DNA from: Strigamia acuminata
Taxonomy: Eukaryota; Arthropoda; Chilopoda; Geophilomorpha; Linotaeniidae
Direction: 5' to 3'
Assembly (NCBI GenBank): GCA_949358305.1
Contig: OX442322.1
Span: 4,464,001-4,528,000, forward strand
DNA: 64,000 bases
Below are positions 50,608 through 62,376 of this stretch, piece after piece. The notes beneath the pieces are model-generated. The model saw nothing but the letters and a program-made list of their open reading frames with translations. It made no database searches and had not been told where the DNA came from. A program made the position numbers and the translations under genes. The stretch's first letter is position 1; each line of letters starts with the position of its first letter.

Positions 50608-52973
50608 GGAACTGGTGGGGTTTCAGTAATTGGTGCCGTGGTCGCATTTTAGGGTCTAAGAAGTTGCTAAACAAATCCGACACTGCCTTACTTATCGTGG
50701 TTTGCATACTGTTATGCATATCGGTTTTTAATTCTTCCATTTTTTGATCAATGGCCTCGGCAGTTACCCAATTTTGGCGTTGTCGCTTAAATTCGTTCGG
50801 CTGCTGATTAGCGCTATTGTTATTGGAATTATTATTTCCAGAGAAATTATTATTGAATTTTCGCTTTGGAAGCAGAGGACATTCTCTTTTGAAATGTCCT
50901 GGTTGTTTACAATGGAAACATTTCCCTGTCTGATTTTCTGACATGGCGCATAATAAACTATCCATTGATACATTATTTTCTGTCAATTCGTTGACCTCAA
51001 TCGTTTCTTCTTCCGGCTCTATCTCCATCATTTGGGTGGATCGAGCAGAAGGTCTCGTGTTTTTGGTATCTTTAGAATACTTCTGGTTGTTAGATACCAC
51101 TTTATCTATCTCTTTAGAATTTTCTGTACGAATTCTCTGGGGCTCAAAGAGAGCTCTATTCATTCGTACGAATTGAAAGATTTTGTCTACAGAATCGCTT
51201 CTGTACAGATTTCTATCGATTAATCTATTGTAACTTGTCCAATTCAAGTTGTCGAAGAGAGTGGCAACATTTCCTCTTTCGGAGTATGATCCTTGGGCTT
51301 TAGTGAATCTGACTAGAAATTCATATAAAGGTTCGTCATCTCCTTGGATTACTTTTCGTAAATTTTGGAGTCGAGTAGTTGGGATCATGTCGAATTCTTC
51401 ACGAAATAATTCTACGAAGTTTTCCCAATTGGTAAACTTGGTTTTATTCTCGTCATACCATTGTTGGGCCAATCCTGACAAGTAGGTTGGAATACCTTGA
51501 TTAACCATCTCGTCCAGGGTTAGTCCCTTAGAAATAGCTACTGTTTTAGTCACTGATAAAAATTTATCTATATCTTCCTGTTTTCCGTCGAAAACTGGAA
51601 GGTCTTGTCCTTTGAAAAAGACCTTACTGGGTCCCGGATTATTAGATCGTTGAGACCCAGCAGTCTGTTGAGTTTGAACGAATGTGTCCATTCGACTATC
51701 CAATTGTTTTTGGAATTGGGCGGCCATATTTTGTTGCATTTTTAAAATATAGTCAAATGAAATATTAGTTCCTTCAGAGGGAAGTCTAGTTCCGGTAGAG
51801 CTTCCGACAGAGGAATGTGAACTGGGAATGTCATTGGTCGACGTATGTGAGGGGTTTGACTCGTCTCGAAGTTCACTCCCGTGACTAGCATGGGTGGATG
51901 ACGCAACATTAAGACGAGAGTCTAAGAGTTTCTCTTTAGCTCTTTGGTTACTTTCGGCAGTATGTAAATTCGCTGTCGTTTCGTCGAGTTCCTTTTGTCG
52001 TCTGTTGAGGTCATCCTGCTGTCTTTTGGGTTCATCCAGAAGTTTATTTATTTCTAAAGCTGGTACTTGATCCTGCGGGATCTTATCCCGGTTGATAACA
52101 GCTTGTTGGATTTTTTCATCTTCCGCCGCCTTCTTGCGAATTACAGCTTGTTTGATAGCTTCTTCGTTGAGCATATTTTGATGAATTTTTTCGTCGTTAA
52201 CCTTCTTTTGATTAACTGCTTCTTGTCGAAGTCGCTCTTTTTCTACTTCGTCTAACCTCGATTGTTCTTGACGAGTTTGAGTTAAGACGGGTGATGGCAG
52301 TGGAGAATTTCTTCGTCAAACCCCAGACTTGTTTCCTCGCCCTTTGGGGGTTTGTTTGGCAAAATGCCTAGTTCCATTCTCCGTATATGCGGATTGGGTT
52401 GTTTTTTAGCATTTTCTGGTCGAAAAGATGAAAAATTGGATCCTCCTGTCTCCGGAATACTGGGAGTATTGTGACAACTGGCGTTGCGGGAGTGAGGAGT
52501 TCTATTTCCCAAGCTGGATTGATCAAGTGATTCCTTGCTTGAAGTTCGAAATATTCTCGAATATCCTGATCGCGAACTGATGAGTTTTTAGTTCTCGCCT
52601 GATCTCCCAACTTATGTTGTGGAGTTTTAGATCGTGATCTGTTTTCTTTAGGTAGATCCTTCGGCGAAGGTGTTGGGTCCATCTTTGAATTATGGTTCGC
52701 CAAACTCTCCCTTGAAAGTTCTATTCGTTTTTCAGGAGTTGGATTAATACGTACGTTACGTAATGCCCGCTTCGTCACAAATTCAGAAGCTTCGATTATG
52801 GTTTTGAACTGTGTTTTATCTAGTTCATAATGTGTACAAAACTGTGTGAGTTCATCGGGAATCATTTCCGTTTGATCACAAAGTTTTACATAACTTGAAT
52901 TCAAGCTAGATACTTCTTCTGCGGCTTTTTCTTCGGCCACTTTCTCTTCGTTAGGAAGATTGTTTGGATCCAT
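50608..52973 (-). pseudogene. gag: Gypsy-C3 gag remnant
   Basis: Starts at the ATG at 52973 (MDPNNLPNEEK). The first 201 codons include the PDELTQFCTHYELDK block shared with Gypsy-C1. A frame change near 52368-52510 separates it from the second part (from 52174), which has a Glu/Lys/Gln-rich probable coiled coil (about the first 90 residues), a retrotransposon Gag domain (WYDENKTKFTNWENF) and a CCHC knuckle CFHCKQPGHFKREC. A further small indel near 50650 shifts the tail so that the ancestral stop beside the slippery heptamer is bypassed. Confidence 0.85.
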
Positions 52974-53717
52974 TATATAAAATATAATTGAATCGGTCGT
53001 TTATTAATTTAGCGGTGGAAACTTCGAATCGTAACTAGAATCGGATGGCGCGGTCAGGATGGTTACTGAAACACGTCTGCTGGTCTGGTCTGGAAGCGAA
53101 TGATCACTGTCTGATCTGGCTCTCCTTTAATAGCAGGGGGCTGGGGATCCCTAGATCTCCTAGCTTCTGATTGGCTGATTTGTTATCAAACAATTGTACA
53201 ACGAACGTATTATTTTCGTTATCAGTTCTCTACTAAGTTCGTTCTCTTCGACATTTTAGTTTTTATCGATAAAATAAAATTCCTTCAAGAGATATTCGTA
53301 AAATTTCCAATTTTGTACCGGATTTACTTCGAAACTCCATATTTTGCAAGTTTTCTTTTTCTTACAATTCGTTAAAACATGTTTGAACTCGTTTTTTGTA
53401 TTTCCATATTTTTTTTTTAAAATAAAGTAAACATCAAAATACAACTATTCTGTATTTTATATTCATCAAATTCTCCGAAGTTTAGTTTTTTAATACTTTT
53501 AACCCTTCGAATAAACCTATCTCAATATTGTGCGATAGATGTTTACGAATCTTGTTGCAATTCTTTCATTCAGAATTTTGAAATATTCATTCTCTTCGAG
53601 AAAACAAAATGTACTTTTTAAAGTTGGTAACTTGTAAAACTTATTTAAAGTTTCTTGTCTTTTCTGTTTATCTCGAAAAATTCACTTTTTACAATTCAAT
53701 CGAATTAATTGCAACCT
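52974..53717 (-). other. Gypsy-C3 5' leader
   Basis: No coding potential. About 53025-53100 resembles the leader block of Gypsy-C1 at about 31095-31170 (shared stretches include CGAATCGT and TCTGGTCTGG), a candidate packaging region. Confidence 0.6.
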
Positions 53718-53735
53718 ATCTCGGTGGGACCTCTA
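53718..53735 (-). promoter_or_regulatory. Primer-binding site, tRNA-Gln type, mutated
   Basis: Minus strand TAGAGGTCCCACCGAGAT, two bases after the LTR. It differs from the perfect Gypsy-C1 site at two positions, one of them in the TGG that should pair with the tRNA CCA end. Confidence 0.7.
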
Positions 53736-53737
53736 CG

Positions 53738-56395
53738 TGTGACGGTGACGACCACAACTCCCATTTAACAATGGTACCGGGAATAGATCGCAATAAATAA
53801 ACAGTGAATACAATACGAGATAAATACAAGACAGTTTATTGTTGGCAAACAATAGAATCGAAGCTAAATTATACATAGGACTAATGCCGACATTTGGCAA
53901 GTTAACTGACTTATTAAACTATACAATAAATTGGCCAACTGGCCCTGAAATAATATCATTACGTGTCTGGAAGATGGGAGCGGTTTCCCCATTGCTCGAC
54001 CTGGTTATAGATGTCATCTAAGCCAGATGGCTGTGTCCTGGAGTCCGATACGGCTTCGCTGGTTCCTCGGTTCGCTTGTGTAAATTATCGCACGTCGATA
54101 AATCGAGAGATCTGAGAGATGCGGTTGACTCATGTGCACATGTGTGATAAATGTGTTTGCTGATTTTTCCGATTGTGTACCGTTTGATATCGAGTTGGGA
54201 CAAGGGAAGTCCCAAGTTACGGGAAAAGGAACAGTTCGACTTCTTACGGCAATTGACAAGGCCCGATGTGTTGTTAATTTGACGAATGTTCTCTACGCGC
54301 CGAACTTCGAGGCAAACTTGATTTCGGTTTTGAAGATCGATAAGACTCGTCATCATACTCATATTTTCAACGGTGAAATCTACGTGTATCAATCAGACAT
54401 TCGCAGCCCTATGATCCGTGCGAAAGAGAGAGGCGGTTTATATTATGTAGACGGTTTGTGTTCGACGCCGACATTTGCGACGACGGTTTCTACGACAACT
54501 CCACCGACCATTCCACCGGTTCAGACGTTCGTCACCACCGAAGAGGATTTTGTTAAAATACCGAAGCCAAAGAAAGGAAAAGGAAATCAACGTGAGATCA
54601 CGAACTTTCGGATGGAGATGTCAATTGTTGAGAATGTGAAGCCGATTCCTAACCAACAAGCTCTTATTCCAGTCAATCCGATCCCTCCTCCTATTCCTAA
54701 TCCTATCTACCACAATCCGCCTATCCTCCCGTCCTATGCAGATGCATTACAACTGATACCCTCTACGGATCCCTTTCCTTCTCTTGGCGATGCTTATCAA
54801 TCCAAAAAGCAAATTATCGCTAATCCTGCTTCTTTCAAGGATGCCACAGGTTTGTGGCACAGTCAATTGGGACATTTACATACGAATGCGATGAAATTAT
54901 TGGCCGCAAATAACCAGGTTTACGGGATCGAATCGGCGAAGGTCCAACGACAGCTGGCTTGCAATGACTGCCGCCTCGCAAAGTCTACGAGGGCATCTCA
55001 CAAACCGGATCTGAATCCTTGTACTTCCAAGCCATTAGACCTTCTCCATATGAACGTTTAGGGGCCCGCCCCCGTCCCATATTGGTGTAAGTAAATGTGT
55101 TCATTTACCTAGCAATATTCCGATTATGAATTATATTTAATTCATAAGTGTTGTGAGTTTTCTACTGGATAATTTGTCGATAAGTTGTCGTCAACTTATT
55201 TGTGACATTGAGCTCAATGTATTCGTGTTTTAAGTCTTCTGGCTTGATTAATTAACTTGTTGCCAAATTAATATTGTTCTGTCGTAAATGTAAAGGATAA
55301 ATGTTAGACTTCCCGTCGCAACACACAATTGCCGTCGATAGAAAACGCCTTGCCATGCAGAACGGTATCAAGCGTCCCCTGCGCCGCAACACGGTCGTTC
55401 GTCTAGCGATTGACGGTATCACGTGCACAGGAGTCGATAGCTCGCGGCTCCGCACAGCAGTTTAGTCCTTCGCGGTACTAATAACAAAACGACTGCTTTG
55501 GCACCGAATACCATGAGAATCAGCTTGCCAAACACTTGGTGCTACTCATGGTTACTGTGAATCAGACTACTTTGGCACCATCAGGCGATGGAACCAACTC
55601 TCAACAATACCGGTGCTTACTGACGGTTACAGAATGCGTTCATACCGAAAATGACCACTCAGTCCTGCCCGGAGGATACTGAATTGCACAGAAGGCAGGT
55701 TCTCCTCGGCAAGACCGTAAATTGAAACATGTATGCAGCATAACAATCCAATACGTTGGCTTCAATTGCCAGTGGTCGCATGATTCTGTAGAATCATGCA
55801 GCGGTTCTTTGTGAATAAATCAGCAAAGAACCAAGTGGTTTTTCATGGACAACAAATCATATTTCTTAAGTAATAATACCAAACAGAAATAATCAAACAG
55901 AACCGCGGAATGGCCGGTTGTTTGGGTTTATATAACCTGGCTGGATTAAGGATTAATCCAATCAACCAATTGGAACATGGGTTCCACGAATCCCTCCAAT
56001 CCCGTATCACCGGAAGTGGATACGAAGGAGCAATATGCTAATTCACACCACAACCGGAACTGGATACCCAGGACCGGAAATGGATCCACCAATCACATCG
56101 ATCGATTGATCGATGGATTACCAAATCTCCTTTTCTGCTGAACTAGAGATTCCCATCGCTTAGTGTGAACCATAATCATTAATATATATTTATATTAATC
56201 TTAATAAAGTGTTGTTTCATACAAATAAATATATTCTTATATTTATTCTCAAGATTCCAATTCGTAATTCGAATTTACCGCTAAACGTAAATGCACCATC
56301 TAGTGGCGACTTGGAGCATTGACAAATGTGGGTTTTGCCGAAAACTACTAAAATTCAGCCGTGTTATTAATAAATAGCACCTATAAACCGTCATA
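53738..56395 (-). repeat. 5' LTR of Gypsy-C3, interrupted
   Basis: Diverged version of the Gypsy-C1 LTR, sharing TGTGACGGTGACGACCAC at its left edge, the CTTTGGCACC duplicated module (about 55495-55620) and the CACCATCTAGTGG motif (56291-56303). About 940 bp of Copia-B sequence is inserted at 54139-55080; without it the LTR is about 1.7 kb. The right edge CCGTCATA (56388-56395) is probably a mutated form of the terminal TCACA. Confidence 0.75.
54139..55080 (+). pseudogene. Copia-B fragment copied into the Gypsy-C3 LTR
   Basis: Plus-strand piece of protease, linker and pre-integrase region, almost identical (about seven differences) to 59506-60430 of Copia-B copy 3, including the same TAG (55059-55061) in place of the Trp of the DVWGP block. 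It has no LTRs and no target duplication. About 20 bp of the LTR is missing at the insertion point, and the left junction shows microhomology (CATGTG/CAC). This looks like filler DNA captured during break repair. Confidence 0.85.
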
Positions 56396-56946
56396 GCTTC
56401 TACCTTTTCCAACGTAAAATTCGCGTCTTCCCATCTGTAGATAGACTGGACAATTGATTGGTACTCCTGTGGCAGATATCTGATTAGTTGAAACGCCTGA
56501 TACAAGTCTTCCAACTTGTGTTTCACGTCCGCCAACTTTTTCGCCGCATTCCTGATTTTTGCCGCAAAAACCCCAATTGTCTCCGTCGTTGGATCGTGCT
56601 TCAAGCTGAAGAATTCGTCCAACAGTCGTATTATTTGTGCGCGGGACACCGGCTCAAAATTGGCTTTTAATGTGTCCCAAGCCTTCTTGGCGTCCTCGAT
56701 GCCGCTGAGCAATTCCTGGTATTACTCTTCAATCGAATAATAAATTAGGCTAAAAGCCCTGCCCTTCCGTAATTTATAATCCGAGCGGTCTCGCCATGAT
56801 GCTCCGGGTGCCAACGCCTCTTCTGTGCCGTCCGTGAATGCTCAACAACCGTGGTGCATTAACAAAACCTTAATTTGTTGTTTCCACGTGTCGTAATTAG
56901 TTCTGTTCAAAAGTGTAATTTTTCTCTCTGGTTTTTCCGGATCCAT
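56396..56946 (-). pseudogene. gag: Copia-A copy 2 gag fragment
   Basis: ATG at 56946 (MDPEKPERK). It aligns with Copia-A copy 1 Gag up to FTLEKVEA. Two nonsense codons are present: TGA replacing the Trp of HHGCW and TAA replacing the Gln of EEQY. It ends where the Gypsy-C3 LTR starts. Confidence 0.85.
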
Positions 56947-57046
56947 TGTGTCTTGGAACTAGTAGCTCGTCAACCAACACACACACACACTTTTTTAGCA
57001 AAAACACTTTTCTTACTGATAATCGCAACAAAGTGCAGTGTTGCGA

Positions 57047-57942
57047 TGTTAGTTCGCTCTTAGGATTAAGTTAGTACAAAACCTGACACAATACTAAGCT
57101 AAACAGTATAATATTCAAAATATATTCGAAATAAGCACTGATATTGTTCAAAAATTGTTCGGCAAACTGCCAGTTGTTTTCCCTGCTGTATTCCGTCTCG
57201 TGTCGACTCAATTCCGCAAATTGTCCACAAAATTGTCCGTTGTTTCGCCGTTCGTCGACGTTTTCCGGTTCACACTTCACGTGTGGTTGACTGGAACAAT
57301 TCGCCGTCGTATTCCAGACGTATTTCCACCGAAAATGTCGCCACGTTAACGATACGTATTGCGCCTCGCAAAACGGGAAAAGAACTTCCCAAAACAGAAA
57401 CAAAAATTTGTTTAAAAGAAATGTTTATTGTTTCTCGAACCCGTCAATATTCCTGCACTGCTTGGCATCCAGTTGTCGTCTCTATCGCCGCGGAATCCAA
57501 GTCGAAAAACGAGTTGTTTACATCCATCATGGGCGCCGCCATTTTGGATTTGGAGGAAAAACTTCACTGCTGACCTTGGAATGCTTTAACTTCACTCTGG
57601 ACGTTTTTCCTTCGTTTTATTGGCCCATAACCTTGTTGAATCGTAGTGGATAATGGTGTGGATTCATTAAATCCGCAGTGGTGTGGAAAAACTCCGTAGT
57701 AATAAAGAAACACATGAGATCTTAAGTGGTCCAAAGCAAGACATGAAGTGAGTGTTTATTTTAATGTCACATGACCGCCTCGGGTATACAGTGCCACCTG
57801 TTGGCATGACAAGTAAATAATACACTAGAATGATCGCAATGTTAAATGTGAACATAACCAAATACATATACAAATGTGAGAACAATGTCGATTGATAATA
57901 CGATATAAATACAGCAAGATTAACGTACACAGCAAGCTAACA
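57047..57942 (-). repeat. 5' LTR of Copia-A copy 2
   Basis: 896 bp, on the minus strand TGTTAGCTTGCTG ... GCGAACTAACA. Shares blocks with the Copia-A copy 1 LTR, including the YY1/PHO-type GCCGCCATTTTGG (57535-57547). The same 7-bp inverted repeat as in copy 1 (TCGCAAC/GTTGCGA, 57023-57046) lies just after the LTR. Confidence 0.72.
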
Positions 57943-58450
57943 GTTCCCCGGTGAACGGCGATTATCTGCGATCTTTGAAGTGGAAGATGAGCCTCGATTT
58001 TTCGAGAAAAGTTCGGACATTAACGTTCAAACTGCGTTTTCTCCGGCTTTTCGAGAAAGCCGAGCCGTGCCCTCATTTGCACGAGGATTGCAACGGCAAT
58101 CGATTCACCTATTTCGCCTTTTTCGTTTTTACATTGTTAGTTATAAGAGGAGATTTTGGTGGGCCACTTAGTATTCCTCGAGTCCGAGCACAGCGTCATT
58201 GTATTCTGTGGTAAGGCTGCGCCCTGACATTCCCGCAACCCCAGGTGGTCACAAAGGACGTCAGGGGGACACTTACCACATGTTATCAAGCAATTGTAGC
58301 ATTGCCTCTCAATTCTGGTTTTTCCGCCTCGAACCTCAAGTGCAGTGCTTCGATTACGTGCTCCGAACATTAAGTGTGCATCGTTTAGTGAAATTTTCTT
58401 TGTGCCATTCTCTGAGCCTTTGTGTTTTCCGCACCGTGTTATGTTCTTCA
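57943..58450. other. Unassigned segment between Copia-A copy 2 and Copia-B copy 3
   Basis: Short open stretches exist but none resembles a known retrotransposon domain. The sequence is not repeated elsewhere in the window as far as I can see. Confidence 0.3.
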
Positions 58451-61418
58451 AGTTACGAAGCAAAAAGCGGCCGGTTCTTCGAGTGGCTTAATCCCCGTAT
58501 TAGGAGTTGGGAATTATGAACAGTGGCAAAGGGCAGATGCGGACTTTACGCCAACTAAAGTTGCCGAACAATTAATATCAGAGCATCTGCGCCTGAAATC
58601 GATTGGATTACTCGGGTCAACTTCTTCGTCGGCTCACACTTCTGCAAAAGGAGGACAGTTTTGTCAGCGCAATAAATCTGGTACTCGCGACTTATCAACC
58701 GTCAAGTGTTTCAACTGCGACCAGATTGTTGAATCAAAGCAGTTTTTCATTTCACGTATTTAACGTCGCACCTTTTCCGGTTAAGTGCGATAAGGATGCA
58801 ATTCGTGTCGCATTGTTTACTGTCCCGAAATCGAGAGCCAACTGCTTCGGATCGTTGTAATACGTGCTTAGCATCTCAGTTGGCTCATGTTTTGCAGTGG
58901 ATTTCGAGTTGTCGTCTGCTATGATTTAGCTTATCGATTAATTTCCCTCAGTGCATTATCCAGTGTTAATGCTGGCTTTGATTTATCTTTTACTTTGTTA
59001 TGTAAAGAATAAATCAACCTTTCCATCAGGTTGATTTGTTCTGCTTTTAGATCGACGGCAAATAGCCTCGACACCTGTAAATATTCACTTGTCCACCTGT
59101 TCTTGCCTGAATAAAGATGGCCGACGCGTTTGTGCGGTTTTGGGCACAAAATAAGTTTTCGCCTCGTCTCTCGTCCTTTATATGCGCTGGCAACTTCACA
59201 TATCATCGTCACAGATGGGACACTATGCGAATAGGTGTCCACTCCCGCGCCGTGACAACCGTAATCAACCTGCGGCCTCTTTGCAACAACGCACATCCCG
59301 AAGGAAAAGTCGCTGACGAAATAAGAATGCCGCGCCGAAATCTAACGTCACCCGACCTTGTGAGAGTTCCCATCCGCACCGAGAGCGGACATTTTTCGTG
59401 AACGCACCGCAGATTGTTTAACCTCCAACTGTCCACTTCATGCAATCCAATGAGTGGATAGTTGATTGCGGTGCCACGGATCATGTGTCACATGTCCGTG
59501 CTTGGTTTACTGATTTTTCCGATTGTGTACCGTTTGATATCGAGTTGGGACAAGGGAAGTCCCAAGTTACGGGAAAAGGAACAGTTCGACTTCTTACGGC
59601 AATTGACAAGGCCCGATGTGTTGTTAATTTGACGAATGTTCTTTACGCGCCGAACTTCGAGGCAAACTTGATTTCGGTTTTGAAGATCGATAAGACTCGT
59701 CATCATACTCATATTTTCAACGGTGAAATCTACGTGTATCAATCAGACATTCGCAGCCCTATGATCCGTGCGAAAGAGAGAGGCGGTTTATATTATGTAG
59801 ACGGTTTGTGTTCGACGCCGACATTTGCGACGACGGTTTCTACGACAACTCCACCGACCATTCCACCGGTTCAGACGTTCGTCACCACCGAAGAGGATTT
59901 TGTTAAAATACCGAAGCCAAAGAAAGGAAAAGGAAATCAACGTGAGATCACAGACTTTCGGATGGAGATGTCAATTGTTGAGAATGTGAAGCCGATTCCT
60001 AACCAACAAGCTCTTATTCCAGTCAATCCGATCCCTCCTCCTATTCCTAATCCTATCTACCACAATCCGCCTATCCTCCCGTCCTATGCAGATGCATTAC
60101 AACTGATACCCTCTACGGATCCCTTTCCTTCTCTTGGCGATGCTTATCAATCCAAAAAGCAAATTATCGCTAATCCTGCTTCTTTCAAGGATGCCACAGG
60201 TTTGTGGCACAGTCAATTGGGACATTTACATACGAATGCGATGAAATTATTGGCTGCAAATGACCAGGTTTACGGGATCGAATCGGCAGAGGTCCAACGA
60301 CAGCTGGCTTGCAATGACTGCCGCCTCGCAAAGTCTACGAGGGCATCTCACAAACCAGATCTGAATCCTTGTACTTCCAAGCCATTAGACCTTCTCCATA
60401 TGGACGTTTAGGGGCCCGCCCCCGTCCCATCAATTTGAGGAGCACGCTTTGTCTTTACCATCATTGATGACGCGACCCGTTATTGTTGGATCATCCCGTT
60501 GGCTCAAAAGTTGCAAGTTTTTGCATCTTTCAAAAACTTTGTTGCGCGAGTTGAGCGAATACAGGACACACACGTCAAGGCTATCCGTACAGATCAAGGC
60601 GGCGAATTTATGTCGAACGAGTTTCTCCGCTACCTTCAAGACAAGGATATTCAGGGACAGCGAACGAATCCATCATCACCACAGATGAACGGCACAGCTG
60701 AGCGAATAAATCGAACAATAGCCGACAACTTTCGTGCAGTCCTATCCGAAACCAAGTTACCGGGTGCTCTCTGGGCCAAACTCGCAGTCTCGTTTTCGTA
60801 CATTAAAAATCGGAGTCCTCATTCACGACTAAACAATCAAGTCCCTTATATTCTTTGGCGGCAGACATGACATTTACGTAAACTGGGCTTCAAATGCTGG
60901 GTGCATTTCACCGCACCAGGCCGAAAAAAGCTGGATCAGCGGGCCTGGGAAAGGTATTTAGTCGGCTATGCCACAGGGACCCGTGGATACAGGATTTGGA
61001 ACCCGATCGATAATAAAGTCTACGAATCTATCCATGTTAAAGTCGACGAACGACAGTTGTATCGTAAATCCATCAGAACTTCAACACAACGACCTGAAGA
61101 ATCGTTCACCAGTCCTGACAACAGTCAGTTTCGTTCAGTGATGATGTCATGTATCACGCTTGGCCGAAGGGATCCGACTCCAAAGGATCGAATCGCTCCA
61201 ATAATGACTCCGATAATGGCGACAATGACAACCAGACGTCAACGTCTGCATCGATGCATACTCCACTCATCGAATTACCGGTGTCAACAACGCCTGAGAG
61301 ATTATTATTGGATGCCTGCTCATTAGAATTGCCCGCTTCGGCCAGCTTAAGACAATCACAGTCATATCCCATTATATTTCAAGAGCAAGGCGACACGGAC
61401 GATGACATCGAACAAAAT
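58451..61418 (+). mobile_element. Copia-B copy 3, decayed
   Basis: Plus-strand Copia-B relic running from the C-terminal half of Gag through integrase into the region before reverse transcriptase. It lacks both LTRs, the Gag N-terminus, RT and RNase H. It is interrupted by a solo LTR at 58727-59211 and ends near 61418, where homology to Copia coding sequence stops. Confidence 0.82.
58451..61418 (+). pseudogene. Copia-B copy 3 gag-pol remnant
   Basis: Order: end of Gag (FTPTKVAEQLISEHLRLK), first half of the CCHC knuckle (CFNC, near 58710), the solo LTR, the rest of the knuckle (MGHYANRC, from 59215), protease (DCGATDHVSHV, near 59467), pre-integrase (WHSQLGHLH, ACNDC), integrase core (TIIDDATRY, RTDQGGEF, NGTAERIN) and the post-integrase region (RAWERYLVGY). 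Lesions: a TAA before the protease (near 59418), TAG at 60409-60411, TGA at 60868-60870 and a frameshift near 61140. Removing the solo LTR and one CAGAT copy would restore the knuckle spacing exactly. Confidence 0.88.
58727..59211. repeat. Solo LTR (485 bp) with 5-bp target duplication
   Basis: TGTTGAATCA ... ATCATCGTCA, flanked by CAGAT on both sides (58722-58726 and 59212-59216), inserted in the Copia-B zinc knuckle. The TG...CA ends and 5-bp duplication suggest a solo LTR left after LTR-LTR recombination. An open frame on the minus strand (residues such as LMERLIYSLHNKVKD) is noted but not recognised. No full-length relative is in the window. Confidence 0.72.
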
Positions 61419-62230
61419 GTTAGCATTTTGTAAATAAAGAGTTATCTATTAGTTGAAATGTCGTGCATAAACAATGTGAAAAATAACCATTGTTATGTCT
61501 AATTGTCATATCTTATGTGCAGTGTGATAATAGTTTAATTTGCTGTTGATATGATTAAAGAAAGCTTATGTTTATTTTTTATCTTAGAGCTTGGGTAGGC
61601 AATTGTTGTATTTATTTGTGTGCCCCATATAAATGTAATAATTTAATTGATTCAGATAACAGTTGCCTATTTATGTATATTTAATTATTGTTTGAATTTG
61701 TAAGATCAATCACAACCATTTAGATATGTGTGTGATTGATCCATGCTTTTTGTACTGTAATAGGATTATTTATGATGCAAACATATATGATTTATCCTGT
61801 ATTTATACATAATACCTGTAACCTATGCTTTGAGATTATATTTGGTATCTGGTTTGGAGAGTGCAAAAATGGCTGCCTCCAGTCCTGTATCAAGCTGCAA
61901 ATAAATGGCTCAACATTTTCATTTTACCAGGTGTTAGTAAGTTGAATTTATCATAATTTACTTTGTTTATTGGCACTATAAGCACAGAAGTGCGGCCACA
62001 ACATTTGCCAGTGATTTTTGGACTTTTTGATGCAATTTCGTAACATTACTGTTCGCACCCGGAATCGAGAACATTTCATGCCCAGGACGAGGCCCCGGCT
62101 CCCGCCGATGTATACGTGGATTCTTGTCAAAATCGAAATTTTGGAATTTCGTGATTTTCATCAGAATTTCAAGTTGGTCACCGCTTCCACTGTCCAACAC
62201 CGGGTCAGCAGCCTCCACCAGTGGTCATCA
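61419..62230 (+). repeat. Probable Copia-C 5' LTR region, left edge uncertain
   Basis: Non-coding sequence ending GGTCATCA two bases before the primer site, as an LTR should. A TATA box TATAAG lies at 61977-61982. The left edge cannot be fixed without the 3' LTR: TGTTAGCATT (61419) and TGTTAGTAAG (about 61933) are both possible starts, giving roughly 810 or 300 bp. Confidence 0.5.
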
Positions 62231-62232
62231 AT

Positions 62233-62250
62233 TGGTAGCAGAGGGTGGTT
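62233..62250 (+). promoter_or_regulatory. Primer-binding site, initiator tRNA-Met
   Basis: TGGTAGCAGAGGGTGGTT matches the complement of the animal initiator tRNA-Met 3' end (TGGTAGCAGAGGATGGTT, remembered) at 17 of 18 positions. Confidence 0.78.
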
Positions 62251-62376
62251 TGGCTGCTGACCACACCTGGAAAATTGCCCAATGACCATTTTGGGCAATA
62301 AAAGGTAAAAATTTTGATTTTTACAATTTCTGGAACTTTTTCTGCCGTGCTTTCATTTAATTTGCAGAATTCCACC

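Larger units (their letters stand above)
48687..56395 (-). mobile_element. Gypsy-C3: decayed Gypsy relic
   Basis: Minus-strand element with LTR (right), tRNA-Gln-type primer site, leader, gag, protease and part of reverse transcriptase. It is cut at 48687 by the Gypsy-B 3' LTR, so RNase H, integrase and the 3' LTR are lost. LTR and primer site place it with Gypsy-C, while the Pol and Gag proteins resemble Gypsy-A. Several stops and frameshifts make it non-functional. Its right end joins Copia-A copy 2 within gag. Confidence 0.88.
56396..57942 (-). mobile_element. Copia-A copy 2, 5' part
   Basis: Minus-strand 5' LTR (57942 to 57047), short leader and the first 180 or so codons of gag, closely related to Copia-A copy 1. 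It is cut at 56396 by the Gypsy-C3 LTR, at the KVEA block of Gag. Confidence 0.85.

Noticed and set aside
56972-56990. Short CA microsatellite as a functional element
   Set aside because: Only a few dinucleotide units; ordinary simple repeat.
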